A stretch of 64,000 bases of DNA. It comes from JAUILH01 sp964230215 (GTDB lineage Bacteria > Bacteroidota > Bacteroidia > Flavobacteriales_D > JAUILH01). Made by a program: the position numbers and the translations under genes. A model generated the notes under the pieces. The model searched no databases. It was given only the letters and a program-made list of their open reading frames with translations, and was not told where the DNA came from. Position 1 is the stretch's first letter; every line of letters starts with the position of its first letter. The stretch is taken from contig CAXRGQ010000008.1 of the NCBI GenBank assembly GCA_964230215.1, positions 62,001-126,000 of the forward strand, read 5' to 3'. Of the stretch, positions 1 to 9,875 are shown piece after piece.

Positions 1-1232
1 GAACCCTTAATGAGAATCGTACGATTTTCTTGAGGGTTTTCTTTTATGAACTCGAGAAGGATATCAGTTGAAGGAAATGATTTGTTCGCACCAATCTTCG
101 AAAATAGAGGACCAACAAAGTAGCTATCAAGTCCTAATTCACACGTCAATTGATAGATTTCCGTGTGTTTATCATCTGCTACATCTCCTAATTCAAGCAT
201 GTCACCCAAAATGCACAGTTTATAGCCATCCATATTCGCGAAATTCTGAATAGCTGCCTTCATACTGCTAGGATTCGCATTGTATGCATCTAACACAAGC
301 TTATTTTTACCTTCAAGTAATTGAGAGCGATTGTTGTCCGGTGTATATTGGGTGAGTGCATTTTCAATGTCCTTGTGATCAACATCAAAATGACGACCAA
401 CGCATACAGCGGCTAACATATTTATAAAGTTGTAGGCGCCTACTAGCTGAGTAGATAATGTTTCTGATTGGTAATTTCCATCTACGTATCTAAATCTTAG
501 CTTTGGGTCACTTGCAATCATTTCACCTGTTAGACCATGTGCTCCATAATTAATAATCTTATCCGTATTTAGCTTTAGTGTTTTTAGCTTTGGGTCGCTG
601 GAATTAAAGAATATAGTGCCTCCGTGCGAATCGATATACTTAAACAATTCAGACTTACCTAAGAGCACCCCTTCTTCTCCGCCAAATCCCTCTAAGTGAG
701 CTAGGCCGATATTTGTAATTAAACCATAGTCGGGTAGAGCAATTTGACAGTATTGAGCAATTTCTCCTTGATGATTAGCACCCATTTCAATTATGGCTAG
801 GTCATGTTCCTTTTTAAGGCGCAATAGAGTTAATGGAACTCCAATATGATTATTTAAATTTCCAATGGTGGCGAGTACATTATACTTACTTGCCAATACA
901 TTGTTCATTAATTCTTTTGTAGTAGTTTTTCCGTTGCTACCTGTAAGAGCGATTATGGGAGTGCCCAACTGCTTTCTATGGTATTTAGCAAGTTCTTGAA
1001 GTGCTTTTAAACTGTCAATTACATCTACAAACCGAGGATTATCATCTTGTGATTTTTCATCTACGACCGCGTAGCTGCAACCATTATCGAGGGCGTATTG
1101 TGCATAGTCGTTACCATTAAAATTATCACCTTTTAATGCGAAGAATAGGCTCCCCTCTATAATTTTCCTGGTATCAGTACAAATACCTGTACTAGATAGA
1201 TATTTCTCGTATAAATCCTCAATTCCAGTCAT
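1..1232 (-). CDS. murF: UDP-N-acetylmuramoyl-tripeptide--D-alanyl-D-alanine ligase (3' end outside window)
   Basis: MurF adds D-Ala-D-Ala to the UDP-MurNAc-tripeptide in the last cytoplasmic step of peptidoglycan precursor synthesis. Reading the minus strand from the ATG at 1232 gives an open frame to base 1, about 410 codons. Visible hallmarks are the ATP-binding loop GSNGKTTTKE (near residue 100), EMGANHQGEI, the GLAHLEGFGG segment and the C-terminal LDAYNANPSSM motif of the Mur ligase family. The gene lies downstream of gldJ on the same strand, separated by a strong hairpin terminator, so it probably has its own transcription or depends on read-through. The protein runs off the left edge, so a short part of the C-terminal domain is missing. 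Family assignment is secure. Confidence 0.95.
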   Translation of the reverse strand, partial: MTGIEDLYEKYLSSTGICTDTRKIIEGSLFFALKGDNFNGNDYAQYALDNGCSYAVVDEKSQDDNPRFVDVIDSLKALQELAKYHRKQLGTPIIALTGSNGKTTTKELMNNVLASKYNVLATIGNLNNHIGVPLTLLRLKKEHDLAIIEMGANHQGEIAQYCQIALPDYGLITNIGLAHLEGFGGEEGVLLGKSELFKYIDSHGGTIFFNSSDPKLKTLKLNTDKIINYGAHGLTGEMIASDPKLRFRYVDGNYQSETLSTQLVGAYNFINMLAAVCVGRHFDVDHKDIENALTQYTPDNNRSQLLEGKNKLVLDAYNANPSSMKAAIQNFANMDGYKLCILGDMLELGDVADDKHTEIYQLTCELGLDSYFVGPLFSKIGANKSFPSTDILLEFIKENPQENRTILIKG

Positions 1233-1251
1233 ACAATAAAACTAATAATAA

Positions 1252-1283
1252 AAAAAGCCGACAGATTTATCTGTCGGCTTTTT
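1252..1283 (-). terminator. Intrinsic terminator after gldJ
   Basis: A perfect inverted repeat: a 15-base arm containing AGCCGACAGAT, a 2-base loop, and the matching arm, with A and T runs at the outer ends. It lies between the gldJ stop (1306) and the murF start (1232). Because it is symmetric it could stop transcription in both directions. It probably ends the PorP/SprF-gldJ transcript. Confidence 0.85.
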
Positions 1284-1305
1284 AATCAGTATCTAATTGT
1301 TAATA

Positions 1306-3402
1306 CTATTTTCTTTTCTTCTTCTTTCCACCAAGACCTGATGGGCTACCAACGCGTGTCATAGCACATCTAAATCCTAGGGTAGACATTGAAAGTTCTT
1401 CATCTAAGTATCTTCTAGTTCCACCGTTCATCCAGTATGCTCTGTCTCTCCAAGATGCACCTTTATAAACACGAGATCTATCAGAAATTAGTGTTGTAGG
1501 TTGTCCTGCCATGTTTTGAGCTCTTTCACTATCCCACATTGACTGGTACATTACGTTCTTTTCGAACTTCTTCCAACCGTAACCACCATTGGTATACTTG
1601 TACTGTAATCCTGTGATTGTCTTAGTTCCAGTTACAGTGTCTGTTTCCGTCGCCGTATCAATTTTATATGCAAACTGCTCGTTGTTAACCCGTGCTATGA
1701 CGTTGTTTACATCCTTTTCGGCACTGGTCGCATATTGAGAGTTAAAGTTTCCAGAGATCATAGTACCTCTTGCAGACCCTCTAGCTTCATAATAGTGAGA
1801 AGACTCTAGATCACCATCTTTATAGTTGATGTTATCTGCAATTGTATAATTACGTCTCTGAAGGTTTTCTTCCGCTGTAACTTCTCTCCATCTTAAGCTA
1901 CCTGGAACAGAGTTACCTCTTTCTTGCTCACCATGCAGTACATACTGAGAAAGCCCTTCTCTCAACATTGATGGCAATTCTTTGTGGTATTCAGGTAATG
2001 AATCATCATACGCTGTAAGTACACTTTGGAATACTTCATCTAATTCTAATGAAGCGTTTTCATCGTCACCTCTTTCAGAATACTGAATAGCTCTTGCAAC
2101 ATATTGCTGAATGTTGAAAATCATTGAATCCTCAGATAACTGCTGACGTTTACCAATTTTTGGCCATGTGTTTTCTTGTCTCACTTTTCTAAAGTCATAC
2201 AAGTACTCAAACATTGCATGGTAATCGTACATTGGCATTGTTGCAGGCTCTTCAATTCCACCTTCAGAGTTCAGTACTTTTGTTTTAAATACGTTACCTC
2301 TAAATGGTCTGAATTCATCAAAGTCTTCGCTCGATAGTGGACGATAAACATCCATTACCCATTCAGAAACGTTACCCGCCATGTTGTAAAGACCATAATC
2401 ATTTGGCCAGTACGAATCAACAGGAGCTGTTACGTCCGCGTTATCATTTAATTTTCCAGCTACACCCATGTAATCTCCACGACCTCTTACAAAGTTCGCT
2501 AAGATTTCACCTTGGAATTTATCTTCAGGGTTTCTTACCCAGTGACCATTCCATGGATATAATCTTCTTTCTACAATACGCTCATCATAGGTATTCCCAA
2601 TAAGACCATAAGAAGCATATTCCCACTCAGCTTCAGTTGGTAGACGGTAGCGTGGTAATAAGATACCATCCTCCATTCTAACAATTCTTCTACCAAGTGA
2701 CGCTCTACCTCTTTTTCCAGTACCTGGATTACTAGGGTTAAGATCTGGTAATTTTTCAATTTCTTGCTCAACGTCCGTGTACTTACCAGCTAGGTATGCA
2801 TCCGTGTTAAATACAGTTTCATCTGCCTGTGCAGGGTACCATTGTAATACACCTTCACGGATTAAGATGAACTCATTCACACGATCCGTTCTCCATTTAC
2901 AGAAATCGTTCGCTTGAATCCAGCTAACACCAACCACAGGATAGTCTCTGTAAGCAGGGTGGCGCAGATAGTATTCTACGTATGGCTCCAAATAAGCCAA
3001 TTTCTCACGCCAAACTAGAGTATCAGGAAGTGCGTTGTAATAAATACTAGGGAAACTAGTATATGTTCTTCGCGTCCAATATAAATACTCTAGGTAATCG
3101 AAATTACGTACTTCAAATTGATCTAGGTAAAATGAGGAAACAGTAACACGTCTTGGAATGTTATCCCAATCGTAAGTTACATCTTGTTCAACTCTACCCA
3201 TGGTGAATGTACCACCTTCAATCAATACCAATCCCGGACCAGTTTCCTGCTCTTCAAAAGGTACTTTCTGAAATCCGCCATTATCTCTGTTGTTGTAGTC
3301 CCAACCGGTTACATTAGATGTCTCGTATTTACAACTAGACATCAAACCTGCTGTAAGTGCTACAACAAACAACTGTGCCAACTTTAAACGTCTGATTTCC
3401 AT
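1306..3402 (-). CDS. gldJ: Gliding motility / T9SS lipoprotein GldJ
   Basis: A 698-residue lipoprotein: a basic start and hydrophobic core lead to a lipobox with Cys24 (GLMSSC), followed by TGWDYNNRDNGGF, which resembles the conserved start of mature GldJ. The rest is a formylglycine-generating-enzyme-like (SUMF1) fold: LVLIEGGTFTMG near 58, RLPTEAEWEYASYG, NMAGNVSEWVMDVYRP, and YKGASWRDRAYW with LGFRCAM near the C-terminus. A long insertion (about 380-640) splits the fold. In flavobacteria GldJ stabilises GldK and is needed for gliding and type IX secretion, and its extreme C-terminus matters for motility; here the tail is the basic GGKKKKRK. The position next to porU and murF supports GldJ over the related GldK. 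Confidence 0.9.
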   Translation of the reverse strand: MEIRRLKLAQLFVVALTAGLMSSCKYETSNVTGWDYNNRDNGGFQKVPFEEQETGPGLVLIEGGTFTMGRVEQDVTYDWDNIPRRVTVSSFYLDQFEVRNFDYLEYLYWTRRTYTSFPSIYYNALPDTLVWREKLAYLEPYVEYYLRHPAYRDYPVVGVSWIQANDFCKWRTDRVNEFILIREGVLQWYPAQADETVFNTDAYLAGKYTDVEQEIEKLPDLNPSNPGTGKRGRASLGRRIVRMEDGILLPRYRLPTEAEWEYASYGLIGNTYDERIVERRLYPWNGHWVRNPEDKFQGEILANFVRGRGDYMGVAGKLNDNADVTAPVDSYWPNDYGLYNMAGNVSEWVMDVYRPLSSEDFDEFRPFRGNVFKTKVLNSEGGIEEPATMPMYDYHAMFEYLYDFRKVRQENTWPKIGKRQQLSEDSMIFNIQQYVARAIQYSERGDDENASLELDEVFQSVLTAYDDSLPEYHKELPSMLREGLSQYVLHGEQERGNSVPGSLRWREVTAEENLQRRNYTIADNINYKDGDLESSHYYEARGSARGTMISGNFNSQYATSAEKDVNNVIARVNNEQFAYKIDTATETDTVTGTKTITGLQYKYTNGGYGWKKFEKNVMYQSMWDSERAQNMAGQPTTLISDRSRVYKGASWRDRAYWMNGGTRRYLDEELSMSTLGFRCAMTRVGSPSGLGGKKKKRK

Positions 3403-3461
3403 GTTTTCGTTTTTCTTAATCTCCTTTATAACGTCTTAATCAAAAAAGGTTACACTATTTT

Positions 3462-4436
3462 TTAGAACGATGGACAACTAATTGTTCTAAACGTTCTCTT
3501 CTTCGGTTTACAATCAAAGTTCATTTGGAATGAAAGTTCATGCGATCCGGCTGTTGCCGTACCCAATTTAGACACCGTTACATCATAACTATATCCAAAT
3601 TTCACAACATCCGTCTGAACCCCTACTAGAACAATAAATGCGTCTTTATTTCTGTACCATACTCCTCCAGTTAGAGCACCTTTCTTCATATAAACACCCA
3701 TGTTTAGCTGTCTAAATCCAGCTTGTTGTCTATATAATATGTTTGGTGATAGAGTCGCAGTTTCCTGATAACGTGAGCTTCCTAATGGTATCACAGCTCC
3801 AGCATGTCCAGTTAATTTTAAAGGAATTGGACTTGTACCTGCAATGACAGATTCATCTGGTTCATTTAAATGATGTCCCGCTACACCTATATAAAAGTTG
3901 TCAGAAAATCCTAAAATTCCAGCTGAAATATCAATACCACTTACTGAACCACCACGCGGAATATCACTAGTTTCATAGATAAATCCTCTTCTTGGATCAA
4001 TCATATCACCGAAGGTCAATTTACTCCAATCTAATGAGCGCTGAAAATAAGTTGCTTCTGCACCAAATCGAATTGAGAATGTTCTAGAAATTTTCGCTTG
4101 ATATGAGTAAATACCACTTACTCGATTAGTCGTTAGAATTCCTTTACCAGCTTGGTCGCTAACTACCATCAAACCTAATCCACCATATAATGCGTCTACA
4201 TGCTGATCATAACTTGCACTAGATGTAACAAACGTTCCACTTAAGGCAGGCCATTGATTTCTGTAATTTAATGTAACACGAGGACACCTATGCGTTCCCG
4301 CAAAAGCAGGATTTAGGTACAGTGGGTTCGCATAAAATTGCGTAAATTCAGGATCCTGAGCACGAACTTTAGTGCTTCCGAATCCCGCTGCAATCAAGCA
4401 AACCAAGGTTAATAGCTTAATAATTCTGTTTATCAT
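3462..4436 (-). CDS. PorP/SprF family T9SS outer-membrane protein
   Basis: About 324 residues if started at the ATG at 4436. A longer frame reaches 4466, but the 4436 start gives a clean signal peptide (MINRIIKLLTLVCLIAAGFG...VRAQ) and leaves a -7 box at 4451-4458. The mature protein begins DPEFTQFYANPLYLNPAFAG, the hallmark of the PorP/SprF family, followed by an alternating beta-barrel pattern (YGGLGLMVVSDQAGKG, FGFSDNFYIGVAGHHLN-like strands). Family members sit in the outer membrane and help particular T9SS substrates, often those with type B sorting domains such as SprB, reach or stay on the surface. It lies 59 bases upstream of gldJ on the same strand and is divergent from porU. No type B adhesin is seen nearby, so its partner is unknown. 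Confidence 0.88.
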   Translation of the reverse strand: MINRIIKLLTLVCLIAAGFGSTKVRAQDPEFTQFYANPLYLNPAFAGTHRCPRVTLNYRNQWPALSGTFVTSSASYDQHVDALYGGLGLMVVSDQAGKGILTTNRVSGIYSYQAKISRTFSIRFGAEATYFQRSLDWSKLTFGDMIDPRRGFIYETSDIPRGGSVSGIDISAGILGFSDNFYIGVAGHHLNEPDESVIAGTSPIPLKLTGHAGAVIPLGSSRYQETATLSPNILYRQQAGFRQLNMGVYMKKGALTGGVWYRNKDAFIVLVGVQTDVVKFGYSYDVTVSKLGTATAGSHELSFQMNFDCKPKKRTFRTISCPSF

Positions 4437-4450
4437 ACAGTAGTTTGATC

Positions 4451-4458
4451 CAAAATTA
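4451..4458 (-). promoter_or_regulatory. -7 box TAATTTTG upstream of the PorP/SprF gene
   Basis: Read on the minus strand the sequence is TAATTTTG, matching the Bacteroidota -7 consensus TAnnTTTG, 14 bases before the ATG at 4436. It overlaps the codons of the longer open frame, which argues for the shorter start. No convincing -33 TTG was found. Confidence 0.45.
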
Positions 4459-4621
4459 AGACCCAATGTTACGAAAAAAAATTCACTTAGTTACAATATT
4501 AACACAGTTATCAACATTTTGTTGGCAGACCACATAATATCTATAACACTTGTTACGTTGTTACTTTAACTTAGTTGCAATTTTTACGTTGTTTTATATG
4601 ATATACCTTTACGCTTGACAG

Positions 4622-4629
4622 TATATTTG
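4622..4629 (+). promoter_or_regulatory. -7 box TATATTTG upstream of porU
   Basis: A perfect TAnnTTTG match ending 7 bases before the porU ATG, implying a leader of only a few bases. No clear -33 element is present at the usual spacing. Confidence 0.5.
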
Positions 4630-4636
4630 CCTTAGA

Positions 4637-7600
4637 ATGAATAAACTCTTGCTTTCTACATTCGTACTTTTTGTTGCGCTGCACATTTGTGCTCAGCGCG
4701 AATCTCGTCTACCAACCGCTGAACAGCGGATCGAGTGGAAGGGCGTACATAGCCAAAAGATATCGGACCATGAAACCATTGAGCTTCTTGATTTCGCAAA
4801 TGCTATGTATGATGATCAAGGATTGCCTACTCTGCGAATAGACATCAGTAATAAGAATCTTAGTTCATTCGATATAGAATTATACAATGTCACTGAGGTA
4901 GAGTTATCAGCGGATGAAAAGAAATGTGTTGAGGGTAAAAGTATCAATAGCGAATACGAAATTTTAACGCATACCGGATTTCAGCGTGGGCAAGCACATA
5001 GTTTCGTATTAATTAAACCTCTTAGAGTCACAGCACAAGGAGAGTATAAAAAATTGCTTAGCTATTCTTACAGAATCACTAATGAGCAAGCGATAGTGAA
5101 CAATAGAAAGTCTAATCGCTCTTTTGTTACCGAATCTGTTCTGAGAGATGGAAGTGGAGATTGGTATAAAGTTGGTGTTGTATCAAGAGGTTTATACAAA
5201 GTTACTGGGGCTTATCTTGCATCATTGGCCGGACAAAGTAATCTTCCCAGCAATTCTATTCACTTATTTGGAAATTCTGAAGGAATGTTGCCAGTAAATA
5301 ACAATGAATATAGGCCTGATGACTTATTGGAGAATGCCATATACATGGATGATGGTGGAGATGGCGTATTTAATGAAGACGATTACTTCTTGTTTTATGG
5401 TGAAGGTCCCGACGATATAATAGTTAATGGAGACAATTTATTTGAACATATTAATAATGTATATAGTGATACTTCATATTATTTCATCAACCTTGATCCA
5501 CTAAGAAGCCCTAAAAGAGTCTCAACACAGAATCAATCTGTTGCAAGCCCAACGGTTACAGTTACTCAATACAATGATTACAAGTATATCGATAAGGATG
5601 ATATAAATATGATTAAATCGGGTTCCGAATGGTACGGGGATGAGTTTGATGTATTGACAGAAAGAACGTATAGTTTTAATTTCCCAAATATTGCTAGTGA
5701 TACAATGACCATTGATATTGAGGTGTTAGGTTCGCACGTTTCCTCTAGTAATTCATTTACCATTAGTTCGGCATCACCGAATTTTATTAATCAAAACATA
5801 GGCGTTGCGGCTACGGGTAATGGTCAGTATGATCCTCCTGCAAAAAGAGGCAACGGAACGATTGAGCTTGTGCCTGGGGCTAGCAATTTGAATTTAAACT
5901 TTCAGTATAACAAGCCAGATGCATCCGCAAAAGGATGGTTGAATTATATCAAGGTGAATGCAAGAAGACAACTAGTGTATGCGGGGAACCCTTTGTTTAT
6001 TGCAGATTTGGAGTCGTATGGAACAGGGCAAGTAGCAGACTACACCATTCAAAACTCCAACACGATAGACTTTGTATGGGAAATCACTGATCCTTCAAAC
6101 ATAACAAGCATTAACTATACTGATAATGGCTCAAGTGTATCGTTTGTTATGGATGCTGATAGCCTAAGATCATTCGTTGCTTTCGGAGGTAATTCGTTTT
6201 CACAACCAATAGCATTTCATAAAATAGAAAATCAGAATTTACATGCTATGGGGCCAGCGGATTACTTGATAGTTACCGCTCCAGAGTTTCTGTCTCAGGC
6301 GGAAAGATTAGCCGATTTCCATACAGGCAGAGGATTAAGTGTGCAGATAGCCACAACTCGTCAGATATATAATGAATTTTCAAGCGGTATGGTAGATGCC
6401 ACGGCAATTCGTGATTTTGTACGTATGTTTTATGAGCGAGCAGCAGGCGTGCCTAGCAAAATGCCAAAGTATCTTTTATTATTCGGTGATGGATCATACG
6501 ATAATAAATACAGACTTGCGGGTAATCATAATTTTGTGCCCACTTATCAATCACCTGAAGCATTATTCTCAACGGTGTCTTATGTAACTGATGATTATTT
6601 CGCGCTTTTGGACACTAATGAGGGGATTAATAACCTTGATTTAGTGGATATAGGTGTAGGAAGGTTTATTGCCACTAACCAAGTTGATGCAACTGCTATG
6701 GTGGATAAAACCATTCATTATATGACACGAACGGGATCATTGGAAAGTAACTGTAGCACTTGTGATAATCAGAGTGAGGGTACTTTGGGTGATTGGCGAA
6801 ATACCGTGGCTTTTGTGTCGGATGATGAAGATGGGGGCGCCTATGTGACAGGAACCGAGAACTATATTATTAGTCAGCTTAATACTAATCATCCTGTATT
6901 TAACTATGAAAAGATTTATATAGATGCCTATCCACAGGCCTCAACTCCAGGAGGAGAAAGGTATTATGAAGCGGCCGATCAAATTAAGAATCAGGTGCAA
7001 GAAGGTTGTTTAATCATGAATTATATGGGGCACGGTGGAGAAGCTGGTTGGGCGCATGAAAGAATTTTGGATATTCCCACGATTAATAATTGGACCAATT
7101 ATGACCGTCTACCTCTGTTTATGACAGCCACATGTGAGTTTACCCGATTTGATGACCCGGGTAGAGTGTCTGCTGGTGAACTAGTATTCCTAAATAAAAA
7201 TGGCGGTGGTTGTGCACTCTTTACAACAACACGTTTAGTTTTTTCTTCAGGTAATACAGCATTAAACGCGAATTTTTATCAAAATGTATTCAATGAAGTA
7301 AGCGGCGAGCCGCAAGCACTTGGGGATATTTATGTAGCGACAAAAAACGCGACAACAACAAGCAGTTCGAATCACCGAAAGTTTAATGTTATTGGAGATC
7401 CAGCTTTGATTTTAGCTGCACCCAAACATCACGTTATTACAGATTCGATTAATAACCAAAGCATAAGTGTTACTGATACCATTGGAGCGCTTAGTAGAGT
7501 GACTATAAGTGGACATATTGCAGATAATCCAAGCATGGCCATAAAAACAGATTTTAATGGGCATGTTTTTCCCACAGTGTATGATAAGTCATCGGAATTA

Positions 7601-8506
7601 ACAACGCTGGGTAATAATGCAAGCTCTCCATTGATAAACTTTCAGTCTAGACGAAATGTGATTTACAAGGGACGTGCTAGTGTCGTTAACGGTTATTTCA
7701 GTTTCTCATTTGTAGTGCCTAAAGACATAGCCTATCAAATTGGTCCTGGGCGTGTATCCTATTATGCGCACGATGGAAGTATAGATGCTCATGGTAGCAA
7801 TGAAAGTTTTATGATTGGCGGTACTGGTGATTCGGCCATCACAGATAACAATGGTCCTGAGATTGAATTATTCATGAACAGTGAGCAGTTTGTTAGCGGA
7901 GGTACCACCGATGAAAACCCTACTATTTTAGCTAAATTGTTTGATGATAATGGAATTAATACGGTAGGTAATGGTATCGGACATGATATTATGGCTATTG
8001 TAGATGAGAATACAAGCAATGCAATAATATTAAATGACTATTATGAAGCTGATTTAGATACTTACCAAAGCGGAAAAGTAATGTATAAGTTATCTAATCT
8101 TGAGCAAGGACCTCATACTCTAAGTTTTAAAGCCTGGGACGTGAGTAATAATAGTAGCGAGAGAACCATTGATTTTGTTGTATCTGAATCCGCTGATATA
8201 GCATTGGATCATGTGCTGAATTATCCAAATCCATTCACAACCAATACAACGTTTTACTTTGAGCACAATCAGAACTGTCAGAGTTTAGACGTTCAAATCC
8301 AGATTTACACAATTTCAGGTAAGTTAGTTAAGACCTTTGATCAGATTGTTCAAACAGATGGTTTTAGGATAGAAGGTGTCAATTGGGATGGAAGAGATGA
8401 GTTTGGAGACCAACTTGCGCGTGGAGTATATATCTACAACGTAAATGTGCGTGCGGATGACGGAAAAGTAGCCAAAAAGACAGAAAAACTGGTTATTTTG
8501 AAGTAG
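4637..8506 (+). CDS. porU: T9SS C-terminal signal peptidase (sortase) PorU
   Basis: A 1289-residue secreted cysteine peptidase that removes C-terminal sorting domains from T9SS cargo at the cell surface and, in the known systems, joins cargo to anionic LPS. A signal peptide (to about residue 19, ...HICAQ) is followed by a long N-terminal beta region, then a gingipain-like C25 domain from about 540 to 930. The catalytic dyad is visible: His799 in NYMGHGGEAGW and Cys833 in MTATCEFTRFDDP. The C-terminus (LNYPNPFTTNTTFYF ... LARGVYIYNVNV) is a FlgD/sorting-domain-like fold, as in other PorU proteins. porV follows after 55 bases, and gldJ is divergent upstream, the usual flavobacterial arrangement. 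Confidence 0.95.
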   Translation: MNKLLLSTFVLFVALHICAQRESRLPTAEQRIEWKGVHSQKISDHETIELLDFANAMYDDQGLPTLRIDISNKNLSSFDIELYNVTEVELSADEKKCVEGKSINSEYEILTHTGFQRGQAHSFVLIKPLRVTAQGEYKKLLSYSYRITNEQAIVNNRKSNRSFVTESVLRDGSGDWYKVGVVSRGLYKVTGAYLASLAGQSNLPSNSIHLFGNSEGMLPVNNNEYRPDDLLENAIYMDDGGDGVFNEDDYFLFYGEGPDDIIVNGDNLFEHINNVYSDTSYYFINLDPLRSPKRVSTQNQSVASPTVTVTQYNDYKYIDKDDINMIKSGSEWYGDEFDVLTERTYSFNFPNIASDTMTIDIEVLGSHVSSSNSFTISSASPNFINQNIGVAATGNGQYDPPAKRGNGTIELVPGASNLNLNFQYNKPDASAKGWLNYIKVNARRQLVYAGNPLFIADLESYGTGQVADYTIQNSNTIDFVWEITDPSNITSINYTDNGSSVSFVMDADSLRSFVAFGGNSFSQPIAFHKIENQNLHAMGPADYLIVTAPEFLSQAERLADFHTGRGLSVQIATTRQIYNEFSSGMVDATAIRDFVRMFYERAAGVPSKMPKYLLLFGDGSYDNKYRLAGNHNFVPTYQSPEALFSTVSYVTDDYFALLDTNEGINNLDLVDIGVGRFIATNQVDATAMVDKTIHYMTRTGSLESNCSTCDNQSEGTLGDWRNTVAFVSDDEDGGAYVTGTENYIISQLNTNHPVFNYEKIYIDAYPQASTPGGERYYEAADQIKNQVQEGCLIMNYMGHGGEAGWAHERILDIPTINNWTNYDRLPLFMTATCEFTRFDDPGRVSAGELVFLNKNGGGCALFTTTRLVFSSGNTALNANFYQNVFNEVSGEPQALGDIYVATKNATTTSSSNHRKFNVIGDPALILAAPKHHVITDSINNQSISVTDTIGALSRVTISGHIADNPSMAIKTDFNGHVFPTVYDKSSELTTLGNNASSPLINFQSRRNVIYKGRASVVNGYFSFSFVVPKDIAYQIGPGRVSYYAHDGSIDAHGSNESFMIGGTGDSAITDNNGPEIELFMNSEQFVSGGTTDENPTILAKLFDDNGINTVGNGIGHDIMAIVDENTSNAIILNDYYEADLDTYQSGKVMYKLSNLEQGPHTLSFKAWDVSNNSSERTIDFVVSESADIALDHVLNYPNPFTTNTTFYFEHNQNCQSLDVQIQIYTISGKLVKTFDQIVQTDGFRIEGVNWDGRDEFGDQLARGVYIYNVNVRADDGKVAKKTEKLVILK

Positions 8507-8532
8507 GACACAATAATAAACTTAATACAACG

Positions 8533-8540
8533 TATATTTG
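8533..8540 (+). promoter_or_regulatory. -7 box TATATTTG upstream of porV
   Basis: Matches TAnnTTTG and lies 21 bases before the porV ATG, in the 55-base gap after porU. This suggests porV can be transcribed on its own as well as with porU. Confidence 0.5.
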
Positions 8541-8561
8541 TTACCCTTTTAAGTTGCGCTA

Positions 8562-9875
8562 ATGAAAAAATTAGGATTATTTCTTATGTGTGGTGGGCTA
8601 GTTGTTAACGCAAACGCTCAAAGCACTTTTAAAGATGGAACTGAGTTTGACCTTCAGTTGAATACCATTACTACGGCTGTGCCATTTATGCTTATTGCAC
8701 CAGATTCAAGAGGTGGTGCGATGGGAGATGCAGGCGTTGCAGTTTCACCTGATGCTAACTCCATGCATTGGAACCCAGCTAAACTTGCTTTTGCAGAAGA
8801 TTTCACTGACAGTGAATTTGAAGTGTCTTTAGGATACTCGCCTTGGCTAAAAGCTTTGGTTCCAGATATTAACTTAGCCTTCTTAAGCGGTTACAAACAA
8901 ATAGATCAAGACCAAAGTGTTGGTGCGTCATTGCGTTACTTCTCGCTCGGAAACATCACGTTTACTGATATTACGGGTAAGGTAATTAGAGATTTCAAAC
9001 CTAACGAATTTGCAGTTGATTTAGCGTATGCCAGAAAATTATCTAAGAATTTCTCTGTGGGTATTACAGCTAAGTACATCTATTCTAACTTAACAGGTGG
9101 AACTCAAGCAGCTGGACAGGATACAAAACCTGGTCACGCGGGTGCTGCAGATATCTCTGCTTTCTATACAACTGATGATATTAATCTTGGGGCGATGGAC
9201 TCAAGAATAAGCGCAGGTTTATCGGTTACTAACATTGGTAATAAAATGTCTTACACCAGTGCAACGGTTGATAGAGATTTCTTGCCAACTAATATGAGAT
9301 TGGGTTCGGCTTTAACAATGGACTTTGATGAGTACAACCAGTTTACCGTAGCCCTAGACTTCAACAAGTTACTAGTTCCAACGCCACCAATTTACGCAGA
9401 AGATTCATTAGGTAGACCTATCTATAATACAACAACACAGTCTTACGAAATTGAAGCTGGTAGAAATCCAAATGTGGGTGTGGCTTCTGGTATTTTCCAA
9501 TCATTTGTTGATGCACCAGGATTTGTAGTTCCAGATGAGAATGGAGATGTGCAAAGAGATCCTGATGGAAATGCCGTAATTGCAAAAGGTAGTAGATTAA
9601 AAGAAGAACTTAGAGAGATTAACATCTCCACTGGACTTGAGTATTGGTATGCTCAGCAATTTGCGGTGAGAGCAGGATTTTTCTATGAGCACCCAACTAA
9701 AGGGAATAGACAATACTTTACCTTAGGAGCTGGTCTTAAGTACTCAGTGTTCGCCTTGGATTTGAGCTACTTAATTCCGACAAGACAAAGACACCCATTA
9801 GCAAACACACTAAGATTTACACTAAGATTCAATTTCGAATCGTTTGGTGGTGAAGCAGAAACACCGGCAGGATAG
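8562..9875 (+). CDS. porV: T9SS outer-membrane shuttle protein PorV (LptO)
   Basis: A 437-residue outer-membrane beta-barrel of the FadL-like fold. A signal peptide ends near residue 19 (VVNANAQ). The mature start contains the PorV signature AVPFMLIAPDSRGGAMGDAG and SPDANSMHWNPAKLAFAE. PorV collects cargo leaving the SprA translocon and carries it to PorU. A long polar loop (about 275-350, with PDENGDVQRDPDGN) precedes the final strands, which end in LRFTLRFNFESFGG. It directly follows porU, and its stop codon abuts the ispF start with no spacer. Confidence 0.93.
   Translation: MKKLGLFLMCGGLVVNANAQSTFKDGTEFDLQLNTITTAVPFMLIAPDSRGGAMGDAGVAVSPDANSMHWNPAKLAFAEDFTDSEFEVSLGYSPWLKALVPDINLAFLSGYKQIDQDQSVGASLRYFSLGNITFTDITGKVIRDFKPNEFAVDLAYARKLSKNFSVGITAKYIYSNLTGGTQAAGQDTKPGHAGAADISAFYTTDDINLGAMDSRISAGLSVTNIGNKMSYTSATVDRDFLPTNMRLGSALTMDFDEYNQFTVALDFNKLLVPTPPIYAEDSLGRPIYNTTTQSYEIEAGRNPNVGVASGIFQSFVDAPGFVVPDENGDVQRDPDGNAVIAKGSRLKEELREINISTGLEYWYAQQFAVRAGFFYEHPTKGNRQYFTLGAGLKYSVFALDLSYLIPTRQRHPLANTLRFTLRFNFESFGGEAETPAG

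Noticed and set aside
68..253. Plus-strand open frame of 61 codons at the left edge
   Set aside because: It lies antisense within murF, whose conserved motifs are clear on the minus strand.
4437..4466. Ten-codon N-terminal extension of the PorP/SprF protein
   Set aside because: It precedes a proper signal peptide and overlaps a -7 box, so the start at 4436 is preferred.
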